DNA of 5,611 nt from an uncultured Eubacteriales bacterium (GCA_959605275.1 CAUHFD010000187.1:1-5611), one strand, 5' to 3'. Shown: positions 1-4,617, counted from the stretch's first letter. Notes: generated from the sequence alone by a model not told the origin. Program-made: numbers and translations.

Positions 1-206
1 CCTACTCGAATCACATTATCATCATATTCCAGTATTCCTTTACAGCCTTCCAAAACAATTTCCCGATTACCCAAAACCTGCATTTGTGCCAAATTATATA
101 ACGATTCCAAAGGCATATCAACGGCATCAGATAACTTTTCCCGAAAAGATTTACTGCGAACAGGACAAGCTGCGGGAGCCGGAGCCGTTTTTCTGCTTTT
201 TCTCAT
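1..206 (-). CDS. yqfC: YqfC-like sporulation protein (YabP/YqfC family), 3' end outside window
   Basis: This partial gene encodes at least 68 residues and runs off the left edge without a stop. The N-terminus is basic (MRKSRKTAPAPA), then comes FREKLSDAVDMPLESL, then the family signature region QVLGNREIVLEGCKGILEY followed by DDNVIRV. This fits YqfC, a small sporulation protein of the YabP/YqfC family that is made in the mother cell in Bacillus subtilis and whose biochemical role is poorly known. The start at 206 is chosen because GGTGAT lies five bases upstream of it, a good match to the 16S tail. An in-frame ATG at 218 overlaps that ribosome binding site and is less likely. The gene is divergent from ylbJ, another sporulation gene. 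In B. subtilis yqfC precedes yqfD; whether that holds here cannot be seen. The family call comes from sequence recall and is fairly firm. Confidence 0.8.
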   Translation of the reverse strand, partial: MRKSRKTAPAPAACPVRSKSFREKLSDAVDMPLESLYNLAQMQVLGNREIVLEGCKGILEYDDNVIRV

Positions 207-447
207 CAAAATCACCATTCTTTTTAAAGTTTGTTTGTTCCTGTTATCCTGTCAAAAAAGAACAAATACAGCATGAAAAGCTATTTGTCATTCCTTTGTG
301 AGGTTTGTTTTGTGTCCGATATACTTGGACAAAAAGAAACAAACGGAGCATATTTCAATCATTTCTCTGCTTATTACAAATATATTAAAAATCCGGTTTG
401 CATATACATAGAATACGCAAATAATAACGGAAGAGTGGTATAATCAT
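207..447. other. Divergent intergenic region between yqfC and ylbJ
   Basis: This 241-bp AT-rich stretch separates two divergently transcribed sporulation genes and should hold both their promoters. A sigma-E-like site for ylbJ is listed separately. A short inverted repeat, TGTCC and GGACA around nine bases at 314-332, lies roughly mid-way and could be a weak operator, but five-base arms are common by chance. No convincing promoter for yqfC was found. The two open frames here on the plus strand look non-coding. Confidence 0.6.
380..414 (+). promoter_or_regulatory. Candidate sigma-E-type promoter upstream of ylbJ
   Basis: ATATATT at 380-386 (core ATATT of the sigma-E -35 element) is followed after 14 bp by CATATACA at 401-408, which matches six of eight positions of the sigma-E -10 consensus CATACAHT. 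A second, overlapping -10 reading, CATAGAAT at 407-414, matches seven of eight, with a poorer -35 (TAAAAAT, 386-392) also 14 bp away. Transcription would begin about 30 bp before the ylbJ start. B. subtilis ylbJ is a sigma-E gene, which makes the reading plausible, but AT-rich DNA yields such matches easily. Confidence 0.35.
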
Positions 448-1581
448 ATGATGATAAAAACAAAGGCTGTGCGAATCATTCCGGGATTACTCGCCTGTTT
501 TGCCGTTGTAATGGCGATTGGATTCTCAAAATCACTTGCCAAAGGATGCCTGTACGGTATACAGATTTGTCTGAACAGTTTAATTCCGTCTTTATTTTTT
601 TTCATGGCGCTGTCATCTTTTCTGATGCAGAGCGGGATCGGTCATAAAATGTTTTATCCGTTATGTCATCCGCTGTCAAAAATGTTTCACATTGAAAAAA
701 AGTACATTCCGATTTTTTGTTTCAGCTTGCTGGGCGGATACCCCATCGGTCCTAAGCTGATTGCCGACGCAATCTGCAAAAAAGAAATGGATTCAAAAAC
801 AGGGACCAGAATGCTTGCCTTTTGCGTCAATTGCGGTCCTGCTTTTTTGATTTCGGCAGTTTCTGTTCCGATATTTCATAATTATCGCATCGGACTGATT
901 GTTTATCTGTCTCAAATTTTATCCGCTTTTTGCATCGGCTGCCTGCTTGGCAGAAAAAAAACATCATCGCCATTATCGAACATTTCTACACAAAATCAGC
1001 AATATGATCATCAGTCTTTTAGCAATGAATTTGTTACCGCAGTACAAACCTCGGTCAAATCTATGGCTCTCATTTGCGCTTTTGTAGTTGTTTTTACCGG
1101 AATTTCACAAATTTTAAAAGATACCGGGATTATTAATGCGATATCCTCTGTACTGCAATATGTAATGACCAAAGAATCCGCGAACTGCTTAGTAGTCGGT
1201 TTACTGGAAGTAACCAGTGGCTGCGCAGGGCTGTCCGGATCTCCCTCTATGCCGCTTTTTATTCTATTTACCGGCTTCGGAGGAATCTGCGTTCATATAC
1301 AAACCAAAGCGATTCTGAATAAAGCCGCTGTCAAAATGAATTTGTTTTATTTGTTACGCCCGGTTTATATCCTGTTAAGTTATATTTTCAGCATGTTTTT
1401 TATCCGGTTATGCGGCGGAGAGACCGCAGTTTTTCAGGCGCAGGATCAGATTATCCGTAAAAATTATACTGCTTCTCCCATTTCTTCTGTTTTATTGGTC
1501 ATTTTATCAATTGTCCTCTTGTTATCTAATCAAAAATCTGATACAATAGAAACAAATCAACAGTTATCCGGAAAGGAATGA
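448..1581 (+). CDS. ylbJ: YlbJ-like sporulation integral membrane protein (nucleoside recognition/GATE domain)
   Basis: This 377-residue polytopic membrane protein has hydrophobic segments near 10-30, 36-60, 86-110, 125-145, 148-168, 205-225, 245-285, 298-320 and 345-360. Two similar halves carry the motifs of GATE (nucleoside recognition) proteins: GGYPIG at 96-101 with FCVNCGPAF at 125-133, then LLEVTSGC at 252-259 with GFGGICVH at 276-283. This pattern and length (B. subtilis YlbJ is about 408 residues) point to YlbJ, a mother-cell membrane protein needed for normal spore formation; its transported substrate is unknown. SpmA/SpmB are related, but this is too long for either alone. The start at 448 follows GGAAGAGTGG at 429-438; an ATG directly after it is an equal option. 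Residues 170-190 form a polar linker between the halves. The gene probably shares a transcript with the 71-aa gene 9 bp downstream. Confidence 0.82.
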   Translation: MMIKTKAVRIIPGLLACFAVVMAIGFSKSLAKGCLYGIQICLNSLIPSLFFFMALSSFLMQSGIGHKMFYPLCHPLSKMFHIEKKYIPIFCFSLLGGYPIGPKLIADAICKKEMDSKTGTRMLAFCVNCGPAFLISAVSVPIFHNYRIGLIVYLSQILSAFCIGCLLGRKKTSSPLSNISTQNQQYDHQSFSNEFVTAVQTSVKSMALICAFVVVFTGISQILKDTGIINAISSVLQYVMTKESANCLVVGLLEVTSGCAGLSGSPSMPLFILFTGFGGICVHIQTKAILNKAAVKMNLFYLLRPVYILLSYIFSMFFIRLCGGETAVFQAQDQIIRKNYTASPISSVLLVILSIVLLLSNQKSDTIETNQQLSGKE

Positions 1582-1590
1582 ATCGGAACG

Positions 1591-1806
1591 ATGAAACGCA
1601 AATTTTTCGGCAGTAAAATTGAGCCTGCTTGTGAATACTGTGAATTCGGAAAGCAAACGAAAGACGGACAAACTGTTTTGTGTAAACATAACGGCGCTGT
1701 GGCTCCCTTTTTCAGCTGTAAAAAATTTGTTTATGCGCCGCTGAAAAGAAAGCCAGGTAAAGTGCGTGTGTTACAAAAATTTGAAAAATCGGATTTTACT
1801 TTGTAA
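1591..1806 (+). CDS. Small four-cysteine conserved hypothetical protein, possible zinc-binding
   Basis: This 71-residue soluble protein has cysteines at 14, 17, 31 and 43 (C-x2-C, then single C, then C). The order KIEPACEYCEFG, TVLCKHNG and FSCKKFVYAPLKRKP resembles short conserved hypothetical proteins of clostridia, but I know of no assigned function. Four cysteines spaced like this could hold one zinc ion as a small knuckle; that is inference. The C-terminal third is basic, then ends in KFEKSDFTL. The Shine-Dalgarno, GGAAAGGA at 1570-1577, lies inside the last codons of ylbJ, 13 bases before the ATG, so translation may be coupled to ylbJ. The strong terminator 45 bp downstream makes it the last gene of the ylbJ unit. 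Confidence 0.75.
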   Translation: MKRKFFGSKIEPACEYCEFGKQTKDGQTVLCKHNGAVAPFFSCKKFVYAPLKRKPGKVRVLQKFEKSDFTL

Positions 1807-1850
1807 TTCAGCTCTTTACAGATCAATAAAAAGATAATGATTAAAATATG

Positions 1851-1895
1851 ACGTGCGGTATGCCTGTATTGAGGTATGCTGCACGTTTGTTATTT
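1851..1895 (+). terminator. Rho-independent terminator of the ylbJ unit
   Basis: A 14-bp stem (1851-1864 with 1873-1886, three G-U pairs, outer arm ACGTGC/GCACGT) encloses the 8-base loop TGTATTGA. It is followed by the T-rich run TTTGTTATTT. It ends the ylbJ/71-aa-protein transcript before the pyrB promoter. Confidence 0.85.
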
Positions 1896-1922
1896 AAAAT
1901 AATGATGTTCATAAAATAACAG

Positions 1923-1951
1923 TTGTATATTGTCGAAATAACTGATAAAAT
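1923..1951 (+). promoter_or_regulatory. Vegetative (sigma-A-type) promoter of pyrB
   Basis: TTGTAT at 1923-1928 and TAAAAT at 1946-1951 are separated by exactly 17 bp, and the -10 is preceded by TGA (extended -10). Expected transcript start is near 1958, giving a leader of about 75 bases. The leader shows no PyrR-binding consensus and no terminator/antiterminator pair, so PyrR attenuation is not apparent. Confidence 0.65.
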
Positions 1952-1984
1952 ATATCATAGTATGTTTACTGCAAATATCGTCAG

Positions 1985-2033
1985 AAAGGTGGGATAAAGA
2001 GCATAGTGTTTTGTGTTTTTCTATGCTCTAGAT
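1985..2033 (+). promoter_or_regulatory. pyrB translation start region with a hairpin between Shine-Dalgarno and start
   Basis: The strong ribosome binding site AAAGGTGGG (1985-1993) is 40 bases from the ATG at 2034, far too distant in linear form. Between them lies a perfect 9-bp inverted repeat, AGAGCATAG (1998-2006) and CTATGCTCT (2021-2029), with a 14-base U/G-rich loop. If it folds, four bases remain on each side of the helix, so the Shine-Dalgarno sits about eight unpaired bases from the ATG, a normal spacing. Phage T4 mRNAs with comparable folded initiation regions are known; here the function is inferred. Confidence 0.6.
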
Positions 2034-3098
2034 ATGTACAAACATCTCATTGATTTAAATGACTTTTCTCGGGCGGAATGGGAGGAAATTATATCCTGCG
2101 CCGTGGAAATTGAAAAGCATCCCGAAAAATACAGTCATGCGTGTGACGGAAAAATTCTCGCCACCTTATTTTATGAGCCGTCTACCAGAACACAGATGTC
2201 CTTTCAAACAGCGATGCTGCGGTTGGGCGGCAGAATTATCGGATTTGACAATCCAAACAATTCCTCTGTTTCTAAAGGAGAAAGCGTAAAAGATACCGCA
2301 AAGATTGTCAGCGGATATGCCGATATCATCGCTATGAGAAGTCCGCAGGAAGGTGCTGCATACGCGGCTTCTCTCTATACTGACTGTCCCATTATCAATG
2401 CGGGCGACGGAGGTCATCTTCATCCCACTCAGACACTGACCGACCTGCTTACCCTAACACAGGAAGTCGGCAGATTAGACAATCTAACCATTGGATTATG
2501 CGGCGATTTAAAAAATGGGAGAACCGTTCATTCTTTGATCAAAGCGCTCTCCTGTTTTGACAACAACCGTTTTATTTTAATTTCAACAAAAGAATTGGCA
2601 ATACCTCCCTATATCAAAAGTTTTATGGATGCTTATAATTGCCAATATACGGAAGTCTTTTCGCTAAAAGAAGTCATTCCCCAACTGGATGTGCTTTATA
2701 TGACGCGTATTCAGAAAGAGCGTTTTTCTTCCGAGGAAGAATATCAGTCCCAGAAAAATGTATATGTTCTGGATAGGGAAAAATTAATTGATGCCAAGAA
2801 AACACTGCGTATTCTTCATCCTCTGCCCCGTGTAGATGAAATCACCGACGAGGTGGATTCAGACGAGCGCGCGGTATACTTTAAGCAGGCTGTACATGGA
2901 ATGTATGTCAGAATGTCGTTAATTATTTATTGCTTAAATCACAGCGCGAAAGAACAAAAAAGTTCAGCTGTGGTTATGAACGAAACTTGTACCAATCCCA
3001 AGTGCATTACTCAAACTGAGAAATATCTTCCCAAATTGTTTGAAAAAAACGGAGATATGATTTCCTGCCATTATTGCAGCCAACGGAAACTAATTTAA
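2034..3098 (+). CDS. pyrB: Aspartate carbamoyltransferase catalytic chain with PyrI-like C-terminal zinc motif
   Basis: This 354-residue enzyme joins carbamoyl phosphate and aspartate to carbamoyl aspartate, the first committed step of pyrimidine synthesis in the cytosol. Active-site motifs are intact: STRT (50-53), the SKGES lysine (K81), MRSPQEG (101-107; many family members have H for S103), HPTQTL (130-135), GDLKNGRTVHS (157-167), TRIQKERF (224-231) and HPLPR (262-266). It resembles the E. coli PyrB type. After the catalytic chain ends near N302, about 50 extra residues follow, with C319-x4-C324 and C345-x2-C348. The motif CTNPKCI and the later CHYC match the zinc-binding end of PyrI (C-x4-C, C-x2-C, similar gap), but PyrI's nucleotide-binding domain is absent. 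ATG 2034 is preferred because MYKHLIDLNDFS aligns with the family N-terminus; a GTG at 2013 falls in the leader hairpin loop. Terminators on both sides make it monocistronic. Confidence 0.95.
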   Translation: MYKHLIDLNDFSRAEWEEIISCAVEIEKHPEKYSHACDGKILATLFYEPSTRTQMSFQTAMLRLGGRIIGFDNPNNSSVSKGESVKDTAKIVSGYADIIAMRSPQEGAAYAASLYTDCPIINAGDGGHLHPTQTLTDLLTLTQEVGRLDNLTIGLCGDLKNGRTVHSLIKALSCFDNNRFILISTKELAIPPYIKSFMDAYNCQYTEVFSLKEVIPQLDVLYMTRIQKERFSSEEEYQSQKNVYVLDREKLIDAKKTLRILHPLPRVDEITDEVDSDERAVYFKQAVHGMYVRMSLIIYCLNHSAKEQKSSAVVMNETCTNPKCITQTEKYLPKLFEKNGDMISCHYCSQRKLI

Positions 3099-3109
3099 CA
3101 TAAAACAAG

Positions 3110-3156
3110 AAAAACCGGTAAATAATAGCTTTGATAGCTGTTGTTTGCCGGTTTTT
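3110..3156 (+). terminator. Rho-independent terminator of pyrB
   Basis: An uninterrupted 21-bp stem (3110-3130 with 3136-3156, three G-U pairs) closes on the loop TTGAT. It is built around ACCGG and CCGGT and carries AAAAA on the left and TTTTT on the right, so it could also act on the opposite strand. It isolates pyrB from trxA. Confidence 0.9.
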
Positions 3157-3207
3157 AATCTGCTGTAACGATATCATCTCAGTAATTTGAAAGGAATGAT
3201 TTGAAAC

Positions 3208-3522
3208 GTGGAAATTTTAGAGCTCACAAAGCAAAATTTTAACGATTATGTTTCCAATTCCAATAAACCCGTAATGATCGATTTTTGGGCAAGCTGGTGC
3301 GGTCCTTGCCGTATGCTTGCGCCCATATATGAGGAAATTGCCAAAGAATTAAAGGATGAGGCAATGTTTGCCAAGCTAAACGTAGATGAAAATGCAGAAA
3401 TTGCCGGTCAATATCATGTCGTCAGTATCCCGACTATTATTGTTTTTAAAAAAGGACAAGTCACTGCCAGACGCACTGGTACAATGAGCAAAGAAGATAT
3501 TCTTAATTTATTGGAACAATAG
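3208..3522 (+). CDS. trxA: Thioredoxin
   Basis: This 104-residue cytosolic thiol-disulfide reductase has the family's normal length. The active site is FWASWCGPC at 26-34 with redox cysteines C31 and C34. The buried aspartate is D25, and the cis-proline is in VSIPT (P75). No signal peptide is present. The start is GTG at 3208, the only start codon suitably placed after AAGGA (3191-3195, 12 bases upstream); the spacing is a little long. No promoter could be assigned with confidence in the 51 bp between the pyrB terminator and the start. Thioredoxin keeps cytosolic proteins reduced together with thioredoxin reductase, which is not in this window. The next gene codes for a cysteine-rich protein, but a shared function is only a guess. 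Confidence 0.96.
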   Translation: MEILELTKQNFNDYVSNSNKPVMIDFWASWCGPCRMLAPIYEEIAKELKDEAMFAKLNVDENAEIAGQYHVVSIPTIIVFKKGQVTARRTGTMSKEDILNLLEQ

Positions 3523-3576
3523 TGTTTTAAACAGAATACGAAGTATAATTGTTGATCTTTTTTCGAATAATAAGCA

Positions 3577-3640
3577 TGTAACAGCATAACGCTGTTGCAC
3601 TCCGATAAAGTAAAATGTCCGTTTTCTTTTATCGGGGAGT
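3577..3640 (+). other. Two consecutive hairpins between trxA and the DUF1540 gene
   Basis: Hairpin 1 is TGTAACAGC (3577-3585) with GCTGTTGCA (3591-3599), nine pairs around ATAAC. Hairpin 2 spans 3602-3635, 14 positions with one mismatch around loop TGTCCG, core CCGATAAA/TTTATCGG, with three more outer pairs (ACT/AGT) after a two-base bulge. Neither is followed by a real U-run, so simple termination of trxA is not certain. Alternatives are a processed 3' end or a structured 5' leader for the downstream gene. A perfect TATAAT at 3544-3549 lacks a recognisable -35. Confidence 0.5.
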
Positions 3641-3673
3641 TTAAGTGATATTATAGAAAGTATGGTGAACAAT

Positions 3674-3991
3674 ATGACTGATTTAAATTGCGGAGTAATT
3701 CACTGTTCCAGCAACCGGGAAGGCTGCTGCTGCCGTCCTGAAATTAAAGTAACTGGGCACGATGCCTGTGAATGCAATGAAACTTGCTGCAGTTCTTTTG
3801 AAAAAATCCAATCAAGCGCTTCCAACGCAATGGATTACAGTAATACCAATCCCGTATCTCATGTAAAATGTGAAGTCAAAACTTGTATTCATTACAAAGA
3901 TGATGAATGTCAAGCAGATTCCATTACGGTACAGGGAGCCGGCGCATGCTGCAAAAAAGATACAGAATGTGAAACATTCAAACGCAAATAA
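3674..3991 (+). CDS. Protein with two DUF1540 cysteine-rich domains
   Basis: This 105-residue protein carries 15 cysteines. Module 1 (about 3-45) reads LNCGVIHC, then CCCRPEIKVTG, then CECNETCCSSF. Module 2 (about 64-102) reads VKCEVKTCIHY, then CQADSITVQGAGACC, then CETF. Both follow the DUF1540 pattern C-x4-C-x(6-7)-C...IxV...C...C-x-(S/T)F, common in spore-forming Firmicutes. DUF1540 proteins have no established function; metal binding is the usual suggestion. A polar linker rich in S and N (47-62) joins the modules. The start at 3674 is preferred because GGTGA lies five bases upstream, the same arrangement as at yqfC; an in-frame ATG at 3662 overlaps that site. Module 2 has fewer cysteines (6 against 9). 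It is last on the plus strand before the repeat element. Confidence 0.85.
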   Translation: MTDLNCGVIHCSSNREGCCCRPEIKVTGHDACECNETCCSSFEKIQSSASNAMDYSNTNPVSHVKCEVKTCIHYKDDECQADSITVQGAGACCKKDTECETFKRK

Positions 3992-3996
3992 GAAAA

Positions 3997-4029
3997 CAAC
4001 AATCCGTCGGAAATGCCGACGGATTGTTG
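3997..4029. terminator. Hairpin after the DUF1540 gene (left repeat end)
   Basis: A perfect 14-bp stem (3997-4010 with 4016-4029) encloses loop AAATG and starts five bases after the DUF1540 stop codon. An A-run precedes it but no T-run follows on the plus strand, so termination would be weak or the stem may protect the 3' end. It is also the left terminal repeat of the element. Confidence 0.5.
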
Positions 4030-4232
4030 AGCGTGTCGATAAAGTCGACAACGCTCTCGAAGGACAAACGCAATCGCCGCGGTAAAACCCTTGCTCTTGC
4101 GTTGCGCCTTGCTTGCAAGGCGATCCCCCATGATGCCCCTTTTCAGCGAAAACCAGCTCCGCAAACGGCTTTGCCGTTGCTTACCGCTGATTTTCTTTCA
4201 AAGAGTCACTGCGGCGGCGCATGTCCGCCTGC

Positions 4233-4260
4233 GTGACACGATTTAAAAAAGGGCTATAAT
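4233..4260 (+). promoter_or_regulatory. Promoter-like site inside the repeat, pointing towards spoVM in antisense
   Basis: GTGACA (4233-4238, five of six to the -35 consensus) and a perfect TATAAT (4255-4260) are 16 bp apart. The -10 sits in the 13-base palindrome CTATAA-T-TTATAG (4254-4266). A transcript would start near 4267, pass through the 4281-4313 hairpin and enter spoVM antisense. Whether it is active is unknown. Confidence 0.4.
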
Positions 4261-4280
4261 TTATAGTTTTTCGAAAGACT

Positions 4281-4313
4281 GAACAATCCGTCGGCAATGC
4301 CGACGGATTGTTC
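4281..4313. terminator. Hairpin downstream of spoVM (right repeat end)
   Basis: A perfect 14-bp stem (4281-4294 with 4300-4313) encloses loop CAATG, with outer bases GAACAATCC/GGATTGTTC. It lies 19 bp past the spoVM stop and is the best candidate to end the rsgA-thiN-spoVM transcript. On the minus strand it is followed by AGTCTTTCG, a poor U-tract. On the plus strand it would cut short any RNA from the 4233-4260 promoter. Confidence 0.5.
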
Positions 4314-4316
4314 CAT

Positions 4317-4346
4317 TTTATGCTTCTTCTTTTTATGCTTCTTCTT
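4317..4346. repeat. 15-bp tandem duplication across the spoVM stop codon
   Basis: The unit TTTATGCTTCTTCTT occurs twice, exactly, at 4317-4331 and 4332-4346. On the minus strand it encodes the last codons of spoVM, K-E-E-A-stop. Because 15 bp is five codons, the second copy repeats KEEA-stop in the same frame directly after the real stop. Confidence 0.9.
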
Positions 4347-4416
4347 TTTTTATTTTAAAAATCAACCTCAAAATACCTGCCAGCAATTTCGGACTTTTAA
4401 AAACAACAACTTTCAT
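4333..4416 (-). CDS. spoVM: Stage V sporulation protein M (27-aa amphipathic peptide)
   Basis: SpoVM is the tiny amphipathic helix that recognises the convex forespore membrane and anchors SpoIVA, the base of the spore coat. The 27 residues begin MKVVVFKSPKLLAGILRLIF and end KIKKEEA. Against B. subtilis SpoVM (26 residues), K2, K7, P9, K10, L12, G14, I15 and R17 align without gaps; P9 is known to be important for its membrane behaviour. The ribosome binding site GGAAAGGAAGAGGG lies just before the ATG. It follows the 56-aa membrane protein gene by 30 bp on the same strand. The location beside thiN and rsgA matches the B. subtilis order rsgA-rpe-thiN-spoVM, which independently supports the call. 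The C-terminus differs from Bacillus in being KKEEA, and the 3' end is duplicated (see the tandem repeat). Confidence 0.9.
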   Translation of the reverse strand: MKVVVFKSPKLLAGILRLIFKIKKEEA

Positions 4417-4446
4417 AACCCTCTTCCTTTCCCCGCAATGGTTCTT

Positions 4447-4617
4447 TTACTTGAAAAAAAACAGCATTGACACGCCTAACCCGATTAAAACTACGGCAGA
4501 CAAGAAAAGTAAAAATTGTGCAGAACAAAACATAGATAAAAAAATGATACAACCTAATCCGATTGCAATCATACAGGGCGGTCTTCTGGGATTTCTCCCA
4601 TTTCCGCAATTTTTCAT
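4447..4617 (-). CDS. 56-aa membrane protein between thiN and spoVM, function unknown
   Basis: The short N-terminal part is polar and basic with two cysteines (MKNCGNGRNPRRPPC). Two hydrophobic segments follow, about residues 16-30 (MIAIGLGCIIFLSMF) and 33-54 (rich in L, F, V), ending in K. A tight turn near CSAQ (31-34) suggests a helical hairpin with a short cytosolic N-terminus; the topology is inferred. The start at 4617 is supported by AGGTGA at 4626-4631, eight bases upstream; a longer frame from GTG at 4629 overlaps that site. I do not recognise a named family, though similar short membrane proteins seem to occur in clostridia. Position just before spoVM and a likely shared transcript suggest, but do not prove, a sporulation role. 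A competing reading frame (4397-4636) is less convincing. Confidence 0.65.
   Translation of the reverse strand: MKNCGNGRNPRRPPCMIAIGLGCIIFLSMFCSAQFLLFLSAVVLIGLGVSMLFFFK

Larger units (their letters stand above)
3997..4313. repeat. MITE-like or structured intergenic repeat with hairpin terminal inverted repeats
   Basis: The left end (3997-4045) and the reverse complement of the right end (4265-4313) agree at 40 of 49 positions. Each end is itself a 14-bp stem containing AACAATCCGTCGG and its complement, followed inward by a related AG..T.TCGA.AAA.T tail. The core is clearly more GC-rich than its flanks and holds more stems: 4029-4056 (GAGCG/CGCTC), 4067-4103 (AACGCAA/TTGCGTT), 4105-4122 (CGCCTTGC/GCAAGGCG), 4143-4190 (TCAGCG/CGCTGA, enclosing AACGGC/GCCGTT) and 4205-4237 (GTCAC..GGCGG/CCGCC..GTGAC). 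No transposase or clear target-site duplication is visible. It may be a non-autonomous mobile element or a dispersed RNA-folding repeat; copy number cannot be judged here. Confidence 0.6.
3992..4332. other. Convergent intergenic region without genes
   Basis: This stretch lies between the 3' ends of the DUF1540 gene (plus) and spoVM (minus). Almost all of it is the hairpin-bounded repeat element listed separately. Several short open frames cross it on both strands, but they overlap one another and the hairpins, have no ribosome binding sites and look non-coding. Confidence 0.7.

Noticed and set aside
250..255. Perfect TTGACA on the minus strand as the yqfC -35
   Set aside because: No acceptable -10 occurs 16-18 bp downstream, and the transcript would start almost at the gene start.
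86..443. Two plus-strand frames (86-301 and 231-443) as genes
   Set aside because: The first lies largely antisense to yqfC and both cross the promoter region. Neither has a ribosome binding site or recognisable protein features.
1962..1997. 11-codon leader peptide before pyrB
   Set aside because: It has no Shine-Dalgarno, begins within a few bases of the expected transcript start, and its codons (MFTANIVRKVG) show no regulatory pattern.
2013..2036. GTG at 2013 as the main pyrB start
   Set aside because: It sits in the hairpin loop 19 bases from the Shine-Dalgarno, and its seven extra residues do not fit the family N-terminus. It remains possible as a minor start.
2166..2423. Minus-strand frame inside pyrB
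   Set aside because: It is antisense to a well-conserved enzyme, with no ribosome binding site and low-complexity composition typical of a shadow frame.
3812..4236. Several overlapping frames on both strands at the end of the DUF1540 gene and in the repeat
   Set aside because: They overlap each other, the DUF1540 gene and multiple hairpins, and lack ribosome binding sites. Their apparent openness comes from the GC-rich repeat.
3997..4313. CRISPR-like array from the repeated AACAATCCGTCGG hairpins
   Set aside because: There are only two hairpin copies, more than 250 bp apart, with no regular spacer units.
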